Source: Autumnicola tepida (GTDB lineage: Bacteria > Bacteroidota > Bacteroidia > Flavobacteriales > Flavobacteriaceae). Taken from it: 64,000 bases of DNA. Location: positions 124,001 to 188,000 of the forward strand of contig NZ_JAVRHQ010000001.1 of NCBI RefSeq assembly GCF_031846485.1. The letters run 5' to 3'. The translations under genes were made by a program, and so were the position numbers. The notes beneath the pieces were generated by a model. That model searched no databases, was not told the origin of the DNA, and saw only the letters and a list, made by a program, of their open reading frames with translations. Below, one piece after another: positions 35,071 to 44,424 of the stretch (position 1 is the first letter of the stretch; every line of letters begins with the position of its first letter).

Positions 35071-35904
35071 TCAATTAGGATTATTAATAAACCGATGGGA
35101 GATCTTTAGTTTTAAATTACGTTCCCCATCCTTTTCATTAAGTTCCAATATCGCCCTCCTTTCTTTAGACAAGGAAAATTTTGGCATCACATAAACCAAT
35201 CTTACCGTTTGTTTTTTTCCAATCTTAGCCGGCAAGTTGTACTTGAAAACCGGATCCTGGTATAAGCGTTGTAAGGATTTCTTCTTTCCCTTTTTGCGGG
35301 TTTCAATCGCCAGGTTTAAGAAATTAAGATCATAATCCAGGCTGGATCTATTCTCAATTTCGATCACAAAATAGAGCTGCTTCTTATTAAAAACAATATT
35401 CTCAACACTTAAAATAATACCCGTCTTGCGTTTTTTTATGCGGCCTATGCGTTGCTTTTTACTCAGCAGGTAGCTGCAGAATCTGCGGTAATGATCTTCC
35501 TTCTTGTTTAAGTTCTTTTGCGGTTTTTTGTCCCTAACTGAATCCTTGACAACTGGCTTTTCCTTTCCGATACTTTGCGCTTCAGGGATAAAATAGTTCA
35601 GCCTGGAAAGTTGTTCTTTATACTTCAGGATATAGGAGAATACCGAACCATTTGTTCCGATAACAAGTAAATTACTTTCTCTGCCGGGCTTGGCCTGCAG
35701 CAGTCCGAAGTGTTGCTGCTTATCCCGGTTATAGGTAAAAACAAAATGCTCAGCACCGGTAATACCCTGGCTAATTTCCTCTGGAAAAAATAGCGCAACA
35801 TTCTTGTACTCATTAGCGTAAATAGTGTCCAGTTTTTCCTGGGTTTGTGCACTGGTCATAATAAAAACAAGTAGAGCGGCCTTGGTTAAAATATACTTTT
35901 TCAT
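35071..35904 (-). CDS. traN: Conjugative transposon protein TraN (DUF4138)
   Basis: 277 residues with a signal peptide (MKKYILTKAALLVFIMTSAQ). The N-terminal half is a beta-rich region ('YANEYKNVALFFPEEI', 'HFGLLQAKPGRESNLLVIGT') and the C-terminal DUF4138 region carries 'FVIEIENRSSLDYDLNFL', comparable to VirB9-like periplasmic components. Last gene of the visible tra operon; traO, traP and traQ do not follow. Confidence 0.88.
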   Translation of the reverse strand: MKKYILTKAALLVFIMTSAQTQEKLDTIYANEYKNVALFFPEEISQGITGAEHFVFTYNRDKQQHFGLLQAKPGRESNLLVIGTNGSVFSYILKYKEQLSRLNYFIPEAQSIGKEKPVVKDSVRDKKPQKNLNKKEDHYRRFCSYLLSKKQRIGRIKKRKTGIILSVENIVFNKKQLYFVIEIENRSSLDYDLNFLNLAIETRKKGKKKSLQRLYQDPVFKYNLPAKIGKKQTVRLVYVMPKFSLSKERRAILELNEKDGERNLKLKISHRFINNPN

Positions 35905-35914
35905 AATGATTGTT

Positions 35915-36901
35915 TTATTGGTTAGCCAATCCCCAATTTGATTCAGGTCTGCTGGCTTTGAGAATTAATTTGTAATTATTTAGAATGGTCACTTTTACAT
36001 TGCGGTTATTTCGGCGAAATACTTTGCTTATTCCAGTGACCTGGGGTACACTTGGGATATTAATATCACCGATTACATCATCCAAGACTTCCGTGGTTAC
36101 TTCCGCCCGGAAATTATTCTCGATGTAGATACCTTCGCTACCATCTTCAAGGTCAAAAGCTTTTAGGCTAGTTTGATGCTTATTGATATTTTCAATCTCA
36201 ATCAGGACACGATTAGGCTGAAAACTAACAAAACCAAAAACCGGGGTGCTTTTGGGAATAAGTTTATCACCAATCCTGGCAGGCTGCGAAAGTCGCATCC
36301 GAAGCCTGGAGTTGGCTTTGACTACCTGGGTGCCATCGACGACCACCTTAATTTCCTTATCGGTAGCTTCTTTGGAAGAAACCTCGGGTTTCATAGATGC
36401 AGAAGCAAAGAATAATTGATGTTCCAATTCCATTTCTTTGGCCGCTATTTTTTGCGCTTCCTGAATCTCTGCAGTATCAGCCTTCGCTATTGTTTTAATT
36501 GAGTATGAGCCGTTATTCTCCGGTGGTCTGGTTGGCCGAGTTTGTGTAAGGTTTACAATTTGCGCCTGCCGGGCTTTTCCCAGCTCATAAATACTATCGA
36601 TCTTGCGCTCTTTTTCTTTTTCCAAAAGCTCGGTGTCGTAATAACCTAAAGAATCCAAAAACGTTTCATCATAAATACTTGGCGCATTCCTATCCCGAAC
36701 TTCTTTGAGGTTATCAATAGCCTCCAGTTTGGAATCATAGGTTTGCTGGCTTTCTTCTTCAAGGGCTGGGATTTCCGTTTGCCTGAGGTTTTCCTGTTGC
36801 TCTTCCTCCTCCCCAGTGATCATTAAGGTATAGGTGACAAGAAAAATCACAATGACCACCAGGACGCTAATGAATACAATTTTGTTCTTTTCAATTTTCA
36901 T
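35915..36901 (-). CDS. traM: Conjugative transposon protein TraM
   Basis: 328 residues: one N-terminal TM helix (~9-28), a long Glu/Gln-rich linker (~30-140) and a C-terminal domain (~165-328) with 'LRMRLSQPARIGDKLIPKST' and 'VFGFVSFQPNRVLIEI', a VirB10-like layout. It bridges the inner membrane and the outer parts of the mating channel. 10 bases separate it from traN. Confidence 0.9.
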   Translation of the reverse strand: MKIEKNKIVFISVLVVIVIFLVTYTLMITGEEEEQQENLRQTEIPALEEESQQTYDSKLEAIDNLKEVRDRNAPSIYDETFLDSLGYYDTELLEKEKERKIDSIYELGKARQAQIVNLTQTRPTRPPENNGSYSIKTIAKADTAEIQEAQKIAAKEMELEHQLFFASASMKPEVSSKEATDKEIKVVVDGTQVVKANSRLRMRLSQPARIGDKLIPKSTPVFGFVSFQPNRVLIEIENINKHQTSLKAFDLEDGSEGIYIENNFRAEVTTEVLDDVIGDINIPSVPQVTGISKVFRRNNRNVKVTILNNYKLILKASRPESNWGLANQ

Positions 36902-36912
36902 CCGTTCTAATT

Positions 36913-37527
36913 TTAATTTTGTGAGGGTACTTTTCTTAAACTGTTTTCGAAATAATCCGTTATGAGAAGTCCGTGAGGGTTATGGGGAAAGTGTCGATCT
37001 ACGATGAGCAGTTTTCCTGAGCTTACTAATTCATAGGTGTCTACTATATTGCCGCGGTTGATTTCAAAAATAACAGTGGTTTTAAAATGAAACGATTCCT
37101 CCTTTTCTTCGAGCTGCGAATCGATCGTTAATACCTTTTGAACCAGTGAGTACTGCAATAAGCGGTTGTAAACCCCTTCGGCCTTTTTCTGCCTGTATAG
37201 GTTATCTACCGAACTATTGCCAAGCCATAATGCTTTTTCCAGGTTTTTCTCATAGCTGCTGGCATCAATATTATAGAAGTAGGTGTGAAACAGCTCCAAA
37301 TGGGCCAGGGCCTCTACCCGGAAGTTTTCTTTTTGGGTAACCAGTTTTAAAGGAATAATACTGCCGTCGGTATTGATGGCGAAGGCACTGTTCAAGGCCT
37401 TATTCCTGGTGGAGATGGCCATCCAAATTGCAAACACACTGCAAAACATCGAGCAAAGCACTACGGCCAGCACGATAAAGCGGTTTACCTTTAATACCGA
37501 ATAGATATTTTTATAAGGTGTTTTCAT
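36913..37527 (-). CDS. traK: Conjugative transposon protein TraK
   Basis: 204 residues with an N-terminal TM helix ('FIVLAVVLCSMFCSVFAIW') and a periplasmic NTF2-like domain, the VirB8-type architecture. Normal length. Next to traJ and traM in the standard order. Confidence 0.9.
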   Translation of the reverse strand: MKTPYKNIYSVLKVNRFIVLAVVLCSMFCSVFAIWMAISTRNKALNSAFAINTDGSIIPLKLVTQKENFRVEALAHLELFHTYFYNIDASSYEKNLEKALWLGNSSVDNLYRQKKAEGVYNRLLQYSLVQKVLTIDSQLEEKEESFHFKTTVIFEINRGNIVDTYELVSSGKLLIVDRHFPHNPHGLLITDYFENSLRKVPSQN

Positions 37528-37579
37528 TTTTAGAATATTTTTTTCAATGATTTAAAGTGGTTATATCGGTTGCTATTGA

Positions 37580-38425
37580 TTAAGTGGTGAACAGTCTCAG
37601 GGTAAATGAAATGGCACGCCGGTAGAGCTTGAATTTTAAAAAAACGATAAATACTATCGAACCCAGTTCTACCACAGGGGCAAAAAAACCGCTCCCGTAA
37701 TCCGTACCGAATAGGTTTTCCCAAAAATTGGTGTTGATTTCCGTATAAAGAGCATTGATAAATACATTAACCAGGAAGAATGCAGGCACCAGCATATATA
37801 CCGCTGCATACAACCGGAAAAAACCATAGGCCATCGAGCGAAACTTTTCAAATACCGCCAGGCTAAGTACCAGCGGAAAAAAGGCCTGCATAATCCCAAG
37901 CAGGAAGTAGCGCTCCGCAAGGAATAAGGGATAAATGAATAAATCCAAAATCCATAAAAACAGGCTGATAAGAAAAGCAAAGGTTTTAAACCCGTATAAC
38001 GGCGTTACGAGAGCCTCATAAAGTAAAGCCATAGCTTTACGCATCGCCCCCATAGGGGAGACATCTTCCGCAATGGGGATCTCCTGCATTTGGAGTGGCA
38101 ATAGGGCAGGGGCAGTATCTCGGTACTGGTTTTCAATAGCTACAAGAATATTGTCAAAGAAGCCCAGGATTTGCGTTGAAAAAATAACCAGCAAGACTAC
38201 CGCAAAGTTTTTCGCCAAATCACCGGGTGAAAGCCCCCAGGTATAACCCTGCCTATCGGCTACCCCTTCATTATACTTTTTAAGGATGTTGACCAAAAAG
38301 AAGAGCACCGCCAAGGTCTTCATGCCGACAATGGTATACCGGGAAAATTCGCTTTCCTGGATGGTTTGGAAAACGCTGTCGATATATTCGACACCTACGG
38401 CTAATATGATCATCCCTTCCATCAT
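37580..38425 (-). CDS. traJ: Conjugative transposon membrane protein TraJ
   Basis: 281 residues with about six TM segments, VirB6/TrbL-like, forming the inner-membrane channel part of the mating apparatus. The start overlaps the stop of the preceding gene by one base. Somewhat shorter than CTnDOT TraJ, but both ends look complete. Confidence 0.85.
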   Translation of the reverse strand: MMEGMIILAVGVEYIDSVFQTIQESEFSRYTIVGMKTLAVLFFLVNILKKYNEGVADRQGYTWGLSPGDLAKNFAVVLLVIFSTQILGFFDNILVAIENQYRDTAPALLPLQMQEIPIAEDVSPMGAMRKAMALLYEALVTPLYGFKTFAFLISLFLWILDLFIYPLFLAERYFLLGIMQAFFPLVLSLAVFEKFRSMAYGFFRLYAAVYMLVPAFFLVNVFINALYTEINTNFWENLFGTDYGSGFFAPVVELGSIVFIVFLKFKLYRRAISFTLRLFTT

Positions 38426-39006
38426 TAAAAGCCTGTTTCCCTGTTATTGATCCTGTCCTGCATTTCCCGAAAAGAAATGATCTCACGGTAACGTTTGGTC
38501 TTTAGCCGCACATCGGTGACCATTTCTTTAGACTCGAGTTCTTTTTGCTTTAAAACCTCCGCCCGCTCGGCATCACTCATTTTTAAATGATCACTTGATA
38601 AAATCTCATCGATAAAGCTTGCGGTCTCCAGGGAATTATCTACCACGTCACTGAAGGATTCGCTAACACGGCTAACTTCTTCAGATTTTATATAAGGGGA
38701 ATTCAAAATATCCCGAAGGTCATTCTGCATCACCGCAATAAGGCGTTGGTTGTTACGACCTATCTCACGAACGGCTTTTAAATCCTGTACTACGCTATTG
38801 ACCTTTTCAATATTTTCTTTCTGAGCTTTTAGAAAATTGACGGTTTTAACAAGATTAGCGGTTTGCTTGGCCGATTCCACCAGGGATTTAACCAGGCTGA
38901 CGAAGTTCGTATTATCATATACCGGCATCCCCTGGCAGGCAGCGCCTGCAGGAAAGCATAAAGCAAGGGCTATTGTAAATACTAAAGTTTTGTGTTTATT
39001 TTTCAT
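38425..39006 (-). CDS. traI: Conjugative transposon protein TraI (DUF4141/VirB5-like)
   Basis: 193 residues: cleavable signal peptide (ALALCFPAGAACQG region), then long amphipathic helices ('KTVNFLKAQKENIEKVNS') as in VirB5/TrbJ-type pilus-tip proteins. This gene lies directly after traG in the CTnDOT-like order (traH absent). Confidence 0.8.
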   Translation of the reverse strand: MKNKHKTLVFTIALALCFPAGAACQGMPVYDNTNFVSLVKSLVESAKQTANLVKTVNFLKAQKENIEKVNSVVQDLKAVREIGRNNQRLIAVMQNDLRDILNSPYIKSEEVSRVSESFSDVVDNSLETASFIDEILSSDHLKMSDAERAEVLKQKELESKEMVTDVRLKTKRYREIISFREMQDRINNRETGF

Positions 39007-39035
39007 ATCAAAGTGTTTTAAATTGTGAAGTGCGC

Positions 39036-41438
39036 TTAGGGCTGTTTGATAAATTCCTTGATAGCCTTTTCCATATTTTTGGTTTTTTTATAAATGGCCA
39101 TTATGGCCTCGTTTTCGGTTCCGTCGGTGAGATAGGCAGCATAGACTTCGGGTGGTACTTCCAGGCGGAAAATGTTACTTTCCTTACCGATCTTGATAAA
39201 GATCTCGGTGTATTTCCGTTTTCCGGTCAAATTATTCCTGATCGATTTCAACTGGTTGAGATCGTGGCTGGAGAGGCTTAAGCGCCTAGCTAGTTCTTCA
39301 TAACCTTTTTCGTTATTCAGGCTATAGATCACCTGGGTGTTTTCCAGGATGCTTGAGGAAGTCGCATTATTAGGAAGCTGGTTTATGGATTGTAAAATAA
39401 TTCCAATGGCACCGTTCTGTTTACGAATGGCCTGGTAGTAGAATTCAACGCTTTCCAGGACATTTTCAAATTTGAGTTGCTTGGCAAATTCATCAAAAAG
39501 AATAATTCCCTTTTCTGCCCTGTTTTTCCAGATTGTGCGTTGGATCGCTGACTTGATTAGTTTGAGCATCACCGAGAGGATCTCTTTATTGTCCTTGACT
39601 TCATCGAGTTCAAAGACAATTAGCCGCTTATCTTCGATCTTGTAAGTTTGATCTTCGCTAACTTCAAATAAGAAGCTGTATAGACCATCGGCGACATACT
39701 CCGAGAGCACGTGCAAAAAGTTGGTAACATTGAAGTAGTCGGGATGGATTTTAAGGGTCTCCAGCAGCTCATCTTTTCGCTGCTCGATAAAACGGTAAAA
39801 ACTATCTAAGGAATGGTTTCCCGTGGTGTTTTTGTAATAGTAACGGAGGATCTTTTTTATGGCTACGGATTGTGCTTTAGTAACCTTGTCATCTGCAGCA
39901 ATGAGTTCTAATAGAAATACCGAAAGATCTTCCAGCCGCTCCGGGCTTACATCATTGGTATTGGATATGTAGAAAGGATTGATCCCTAAATTCTTTCCGC
40001 TCTCGTAGCGCAATACAGTGTACTTATCAGGATAAAGTTTAGCGAACTTGGTATAAGACCCCCCAAGATCTATAATCACCAGGCGGACGCCGTTTTCGAA
40101 ATATTGGCGCAGGATGTTATTGGCCAAAAAGGATTTCCCTTCCCCGGTAGGGGCGAAGATGGCAAAGTTTCGCGCCTTGATGCGTTTCTTTCCCTCATCC
40201 CAAACATCTTTTAGCACAGGAATATTATGCTCACGGTCATTGAAAATAATCCCTGTAGGATCGGTTTTGTAATTAGTGTTATTGATAAACAGGCACAAGG
40301 CGTGTTTCAGATCGGTCACATATAGGTCTTCGTCTGAAAAGTTGAAAGAAAAGCAGCAGTAACTGTTCAGTAGGTAATTCTTTCGTTCCTCGCCGCGTGG
40401 AGCATAAGGGATGATATCCAGTTCCTTGAACTCAGCCTTAATTTTAGAGGCAATGCCTTCCAAATTACGAGGATCCCGATCCCAAAAAATGACATTAAGA
40501 TGGCCCCGGATAATCCGCGCGTTCTCATCGCTATTGATCTTCTCCAGGATTTCCTGGATCTTTCCAAGAACAACTTTGTTATGAGAGCCAAAGTTGGAAC
40601 TTTTGCTAAGCTCTTCTACTTTTTTATCCAGTAGCTTGCGCCACTTGTGTTTATCATCCAGGTAGAGGATATGGTTGACTATATGGTTCTCTCTTAAATG
40701 AAGCCCCAGCCCATCAATAAACCCCTGGTGAAATACAAAATCATCGGATGTGAATTTCTCATTGGTTTTGCTCGACTGTACCCTTTCGCCAAAGCACAGC
40801 TCGCTATTGATAGCCAGGGCATCAAAATAATTGTCCCCCGTTTGAATATGTTGTTTTTGGAGTAGGAAATCGGTATCGAAACCCTCATTGAAACCATTGA
40901 AGTACTCGGAAGTTAGGCTGATGATTTCTTCTGATGGTATTGCTTTTATAGAAACCTTTCGGCTGTTAGCAATAAAGGAAACACAATCGTTTACCGAGCC
41001 GATAAAGCTTTTAACGTTGGCATCCAGTTCCCTGACAATTTCTTTGGAAACTTTTCGAAAAGGATTTACATATTTGGAGTTGTTTAAAGCTTTGTTCCTG
41101 GTCAGGGTAAAAAATATTAAAGAGCGGTGTGCTATATACTCCCGATCTTTAAAATGATCTCGTGTGGCTTTTTCCAAAAAGGTTTTGTTTGGAAGTGTCG
41201 TTGCAGTGAATGCTTTCTTCTCATAAATATCCTGCATATGCACTACTGTACCTACCGGCAGGGACTTAAGCGCCTGGAACCAGGTGGCGTGCAGGTCTTC
41301 AAAATCTTTTTCCGATAAGGAGTAAATTTCAGGTAGGTCCAGCTGATAACACAGCACAACGTTACCGTTTGTGGAAAAAATGATATTGTCTCGGATATCG
41401 GCAATTGGCCAGTGGGAGGAAAGCTTAATTTTTTTCAT
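39036..41438 (-). CDS. traG: Conjugation ATPase TraG (VirB4-type)
   Basis: 800 residues. Walker A 'APTGEGKSFLANN' (~residues 430-442), Walker B 'GIILFDEFAKQL' (~643-654), then a conserved 'GAIGIILQSINQLP'. N-terminal TraG_N domain of Bacteroidota elements. Powers assembly of the mating channel at the inner membrane. Its start overlaps traF by 14 bases. Confidence 0.95.
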   Translation of the reverse strand: MKKIKLSSHWPIADIRDNIIFSTNGNVVLCYQLDLPEIYSLSEKDFEDLHATWFQALKSLPVGTVVHMQDIYEKKAFTATTLPNKTFLEKATRDHFKDREYIAHRSLIFFTLTRNKALNNSKYVNPFRKVSKEIVRELDANVKSFIGSVNDCVSFIANSRKVSIKAIPSEEIISLTSEYFNGFNEGFDTDFLLQKQHIQTGDNYFDALAINSELCFGERVQSSKTNEKFTSDDFVFHQGFIDGLGLHLRENHIVNHILYLDDKHKWRKLLDKKVEELSKSSNFGSHNKVVLGKIQEILEKINSDENARIIRGHLNVIFWDRDPRNLEGIASKIKAEFKELDIIPYAPRGEERKNYLLNSYCCFSFNFSDEDLYVTDLKHALCLFINNTNYKTDPTGIIFNDREHNIPVLKDVWDEGKKRIKARNFAIFAPTGEGKSFLANNILRQYFENGVRLVIIDLGGSYTKFAKLYPDKYTVLRYESGKNLGINPFYISNTNDVSPERLEDLSVFLLELIAADDKVTKAQSVAIKKILRYYYKNTTGNHSLDSFYRFIEQRKDELLETLKIHPDYFNVTNFLHVLSEYVADGLYSFLFEVSEDQTYKIEDKRLIVFELDEVKDNKEILSVMLKLIKSAIQRTIWKNRAEKGIILFDEFAKQLKFENVLESVEFYYQAIRKQNGAIGIILQSINQLPNNATSSSILENTQVIYSLNNEKGYEELARRLSLSSHDLNQLKSIRNNLTGKRKYTEIFIKIGKESNIFRLEVPPEVYAAYLTDGTENEAIMAIYKKTKNMEKAIKEFIKQP

Positions 41439-41709
41439 AATCGATACCAGAATCTTTTTTGTTACTAATCATTTTCGGAAATGCCCCTGTCATCTGCATA
41501 AATTCTAGGAGCCTGCTGGTACGGTTTAACCCGATATACAAGAATGCATTAAAGAGCATAGCGCTGATAATCATACCCAGGCTGAAGGAAAAAATGATGA
41601 CCAACAGGGAAGCGATAATTGAAAGCATCATTAGTGCAAATAGGGGAAGGGAAAGCCCAAAGATGACGGCACCCTTCCGAATGTTCCTATAAGGTTCATA
41701 CTTCTTCAT
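41425..41709 (-). CDS. traF: Conjugative transposon protein TraF (DUF4133, VirB3-like)
   Basis: 94 residues, two TM helices close together (~15-60). Starts with 'MKKYEPYRNIRKGAVIFG', typical of TraF. VirB3-like inner-membrane partner of TraG; genes overlap, so translational coupling is likely. Confidence 0.9.
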   Translation of the reverse strand: MKKYEPYRNIRKGAVIFGLSLPLFALMMLSIIASLLVIIFSFSLGMIISAMLFNAFLYIGLNRTSRLLEFMQMTGAFPKMISNKKDSGIDYEKN

Positions 41710-41727
41710 GATTTTACCTTTTAAGAA

Positions 41728-42015
41728 TTAAACTACAATGCTGATCAAATAAGTGAAGATGCCTACCACGGCTCCTGCTATAAGTACAAAGACCAGGACG
41801 CGGGTAATTCCCTTTTTGAGATCGGAGTTTTCCCCAAAGAAGTGGCCGGCATTAAAAAGAAAGCCGACCAAAAAGATGATTCCAAGTATAATTGGAAATA
41901 TATTCCTTATAGTATCGGAAATATCAGCCACAGAATCTTCGATCCCGCCGATTTGCGCAAAAAGTGAAGTGGAAAGCAACGATAAAAAAGTTGCCAGGAA
42001 GATTGATTTTTTCAT
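41728..42015 (-). CDS. traE: Conjugative transposon protein TraE (DUF4134, pilin-like)
   Basis: 95 residues: signal peptide (SLLSTSLFAQ) followed by two hydrophobic helices, the pattern of VirB2-type pilins and of TraE. First gene of the visible tra operon. Upstream genes traA-D are missing; instead a degenerate amidase and the CBASS island follow. Confidence 0.88.
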   Translation of the reverse strand: MKKSIFLATFLSLLSTSLFAQIGGIEDSVADISDTIRNIFPIILGIIFLVGFLFNAGHFFGENSDLKKGITRVLVFVLIAGAVVGIFTYLISIVV

Positions 42016-42282
42016 AACGGAAAATTTTAAATTTTTGATTCGATTTCGTTATGAGAAAATTAGAAATTTAATGACTTAAATTATTGAAAATCAATAAATT
42101 GTGGATAAAATATTATTTGTAGTTAGTTGATTTTCAATGGTTTCATTTAGCACTAAATGCTATGAAATTTTGAAAATGGGGTGTTGATAACTTGAAATGT
42201 GGAAAGGGGAGGAGGGGACAAAAACATCAATTTTGTGATTTTGTTCCTGAATATGTGCATCAATTTTGACAAGAACCGGCAA

Positions 42283-42815
42283 CCAGAAAACGAATTGTTA
42301 TTGATGTTGGACACAGGGGAAAAGAATCTGGTGCCATCGGAATAAATCGCATTAAATAAACAGATGTGGTACTGGATATAACCTTGGAGCTTTAAGGCTC
42401 AACGAAAAGTCATAAAAACCAGTGGATATTTATTTGATCCGGTATAGCGATACGCTTATTTCCTTATCCGATTGTACTAAACTGGCAAAGGCACTGAATG
42501 CTGATTTGTTTATTTCTTTGCACTGCAATCATTCTCATAATCCCACTGCAAGAGGGATTTAGGTGTATGTTGAAAAATACGAATCTAGAAATTCAAATGA
42601 GTCTACTTGGTTTGTCTATCAATTACAAAACCAAATTAGAAAGCATTTAGGCTTTGAAAGTAGGGGTGTGAAGTTTTTTAATTTTCAAGTGTTTCAGGAA
42701 ACAGTTGGTGCTCCTTGGAATTGGGCCTTATGAGCAATCGGGATGAAAATTCTTTTATCCAAGCACATCCGAAGCATATTAGTCTAATCTTATTAACTAC
42801 TCTAAAAAATGTACA
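42283..42815 (+). pseudogene. Degenerate N-acetylmuramoyl-L-alanine amidase
   Basis: Translation across several frames and stops gives RIVIDVGHRGKESGAIG, then ADLFISLHCNHSHNPTARGI, VYVEKYESRNSNESTWFVYQ and VKFFNFQVFQETVGAPWNW. These are the zinc-site and core segments of Amidase_3 enzymes (H in DVGHRG, H in SLHCNH). At least two in-frame stops and frameshifts make it nonfunctional. Amidases that open peptidoglycan for the mating channel are common in Bacteroidota ICEs. Runs opposite to the tra operon. Confidence 0.75.
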
Positions 42816-42905
42816 ATGAAGAAATTATTTAAAGAAGTTTTTAAAACAACTAAAAAGATATTTAAACAGCTTATTGCAGAATTCTTGATTTACCGCAAAA
42901 AGTGA
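42816..42905 (+). CDS. Very short basic peptide (29 aa), doubtful
   Basis: ATG 42816 to TGA 42905: MKKLFKEVFKTTKKIFKQLI..., an amphipathic Lys/Phe-rich helix directly after the amidase remnant. It could be a genuine short peptide, or part of the decayed region. No ribosome-binding site of note. Confidence 0.3.
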   Translation: MKKLFKEVFKTTKKIFKQLIAEFLIYRKK

Positions 42906-42924
42906 TTAGTTGTGAGGTTTATTA

Positions 42925-43950
42925 TTAGTAAAAATGTTTTTGCAAGATTGAACTTCTATTATGCTGAAATGCAATTGAAGCTAATTCGGCAAAATTTTTA
43001 ATTTTTGTTGGGTCACTCTCATCCATATCAATAAAATTATCTTCGTTGAGCAAAACATCTATTCGATCGTAAATAAAATTAGGATTATCCTTTTCCGACT
43101 TATCGATTCCTTGATATAAAAGACTGATATAATTTGCAACGAGTTGTGATTGACTTTGCATAAATAAATCTATTAGCCGTTGACGTTTGTCTTTTCTCAT
43201 CCAGTAGTAAAGCCCCCATCTTTTCCGAGAATTACCATCAGTAAATTTTTTATGACCAGTACCTAACGACAGTATTTCCAATTGAGACATTTCAACTTTA
43301 AAAGCTTTAATTGCTTCTAAGAAAGCTACCAAAGTTGGATTATTTGCCATCACACCGCCATCTACTTTGTTTGAGAAAATTCTCTTTGTCCCTTTCAAAT
43401 CTACATATTCGGATGTGTAAGGATTAAAATAGGTGGGTGCGGCAGATGTTGCCATTGCAGCCTGGTATGCAGGAATATGGTAGTCTCGCTCAAATGCGGG
43501 ATGGTATTTTGTTTTGAGAACACTTGGATTGCCCTGGATCAAATCGTATATGGGGATGCAAACATCTGTTTTACAATCATCAAGCCTTGGTTCTACGCCA
43601 TCATTTATTTCCTTAAATTTATTGCGCACCAACTTTTCTAAAAATTCTCTTTCGTGTGCAGAATTACGAATTTGTCCAAACCAGAAAGACTTCTTTTTGC
43701 CAAATATCCCTTTGGCATTATCTAAATAAAGATTATAAATTTCCTTAGCGGGAATGCCAAGTGCTAACGCAATTGCTATAATTCCACCAGTCGAAGTCCC
43801 TGTAATCAAATCAAAATGCTGATAAATCTGGAATTTACCATCCGAGCGATTTTTTAGTTCATCCTCAAGTAGCATTAAGAACATTGCTGGAAATACACCC
43901 TTTACTCCACCACCATCTATGGAAAGTATTTTAAACTTTTTATTTTTCAT
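42925..43950 (-). CDS. capV: CBASS effector: patatin-like phospholipase (CapV)
   Basis: 341 residues. Patatin motifs: oxyanion loop 'SIDGGGVKGVFPA' at the N-terminus, nucleophile 'GTSTGG' (~residues 51-56) and catalytic Asp in 'VDGGVMANNPT' (~197-207). CapV-type phospholipases are switched on by the cyclic nucleotide made by the adjacent CD-NTase and degrade the membrane, killing the infected cell. It is the last gene of the operon; its start overlaps the E2-like gene by 11 bases. Confidence 0.93.
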   Translation of the reverse strand: MKNKKFKILSIDGGGVKGVFPAMFLMLLEDELKNRSDGKFQIYQHFDLITGTSTGGIIAIALALGIPAKEIYNLYLDNAKGIFGKKKSFWFGQIRNSAHEREFLEKLVRNKFKEINDGVEPRLDDCKTDVCIPIYDLIQGNPSVLKTKYHPAFERDYHIPAYQAAMATSAAPTYFNPYTSEYVDLKGTKRIFSNKVDGGVMANNPTLVAFLEAIKAFKVEMSQLEILSLGTGHKKFTDGNSRKRWGLYYWMRKDKRQRLIDLFMQSQSQLVANYISLLYQGIDKSEKDNPNFIYDRIDVLLNEDNFIDMDESDPTKIKNFAELASIAFQHNRSSILQKHFY

Positions 43951-44422
43951 CTCTTATAATGTTTGTATAATCTTCATTAGGGTATTCATTATGACCACCA
44001 CCATACCATTGCCCTTCTGGTAGCCATAATTCGTAATAATAAAGCCATTCACTTGCCCAAGGAATTACCGTATCCACAATATAAGTAAATCCATTCCACT
44101 CTTTTTTACTGGGGGAAAACAAACACAACTGTTGTTGTTTACTATTATAGACGTGAGGTAGCTTGGTTCTGTTTGAAGCAATTTTTAAATCCTTCTCAAT
44201 CACAAACACTCTAATAGACCTATTCTTTTCGTAGTTAACGAGAATTTGGTACTTTTCGCTAATAGCCGTAGGTTGAATCTCTATTATGATTTGAAAGCTG
44301 TCCCAAGAATTTTTGACCAATTGTGAATCTGGGAAATCTATTTTAATCTTTTTTAGCTGTTCTGAAGAAAGTATCCCTTTAAGCTTTCTCTTGCTATTGG
44401 TTTTAAAATATTGACTTCTCAT
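43940..44422 (-). CDS. CBASS E2-like protein (stand-alone, short type II)
   Basis: 160 residues. The likely catalytic Cys is in 'QLCLFSPSKKEW', preceded by 'LPHVY' and followed by 'TVIPWASEWLYYYELW', the signature of the E2-like fold in CBASS operons that lack E1 and JAB domains. In related systems this protein forms a thioester with the C-terminus of the CD-NTase and modulates its activity. It lies between the CD-NTase (two bases apart) and the effector. Assignment rests on motif and gene order. Confidence 0.82.
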   Translation of the reverse strand: MRSQYFKTNSKRKLKGILSSEQLKKIKIDFPDSQLVKNSWDSFQIIIEIQPTAISEKYQILVNYEKNRSIRVFVIEKDLKIASNRTKLPHVYNSKQQQLCLFSPSKKEWNGFTYIVDTVIPWASEWLYYYELWLPEGQWYGGGHNEYPNEDYTNIIRDEK

Positions 44423-44424
44423 CT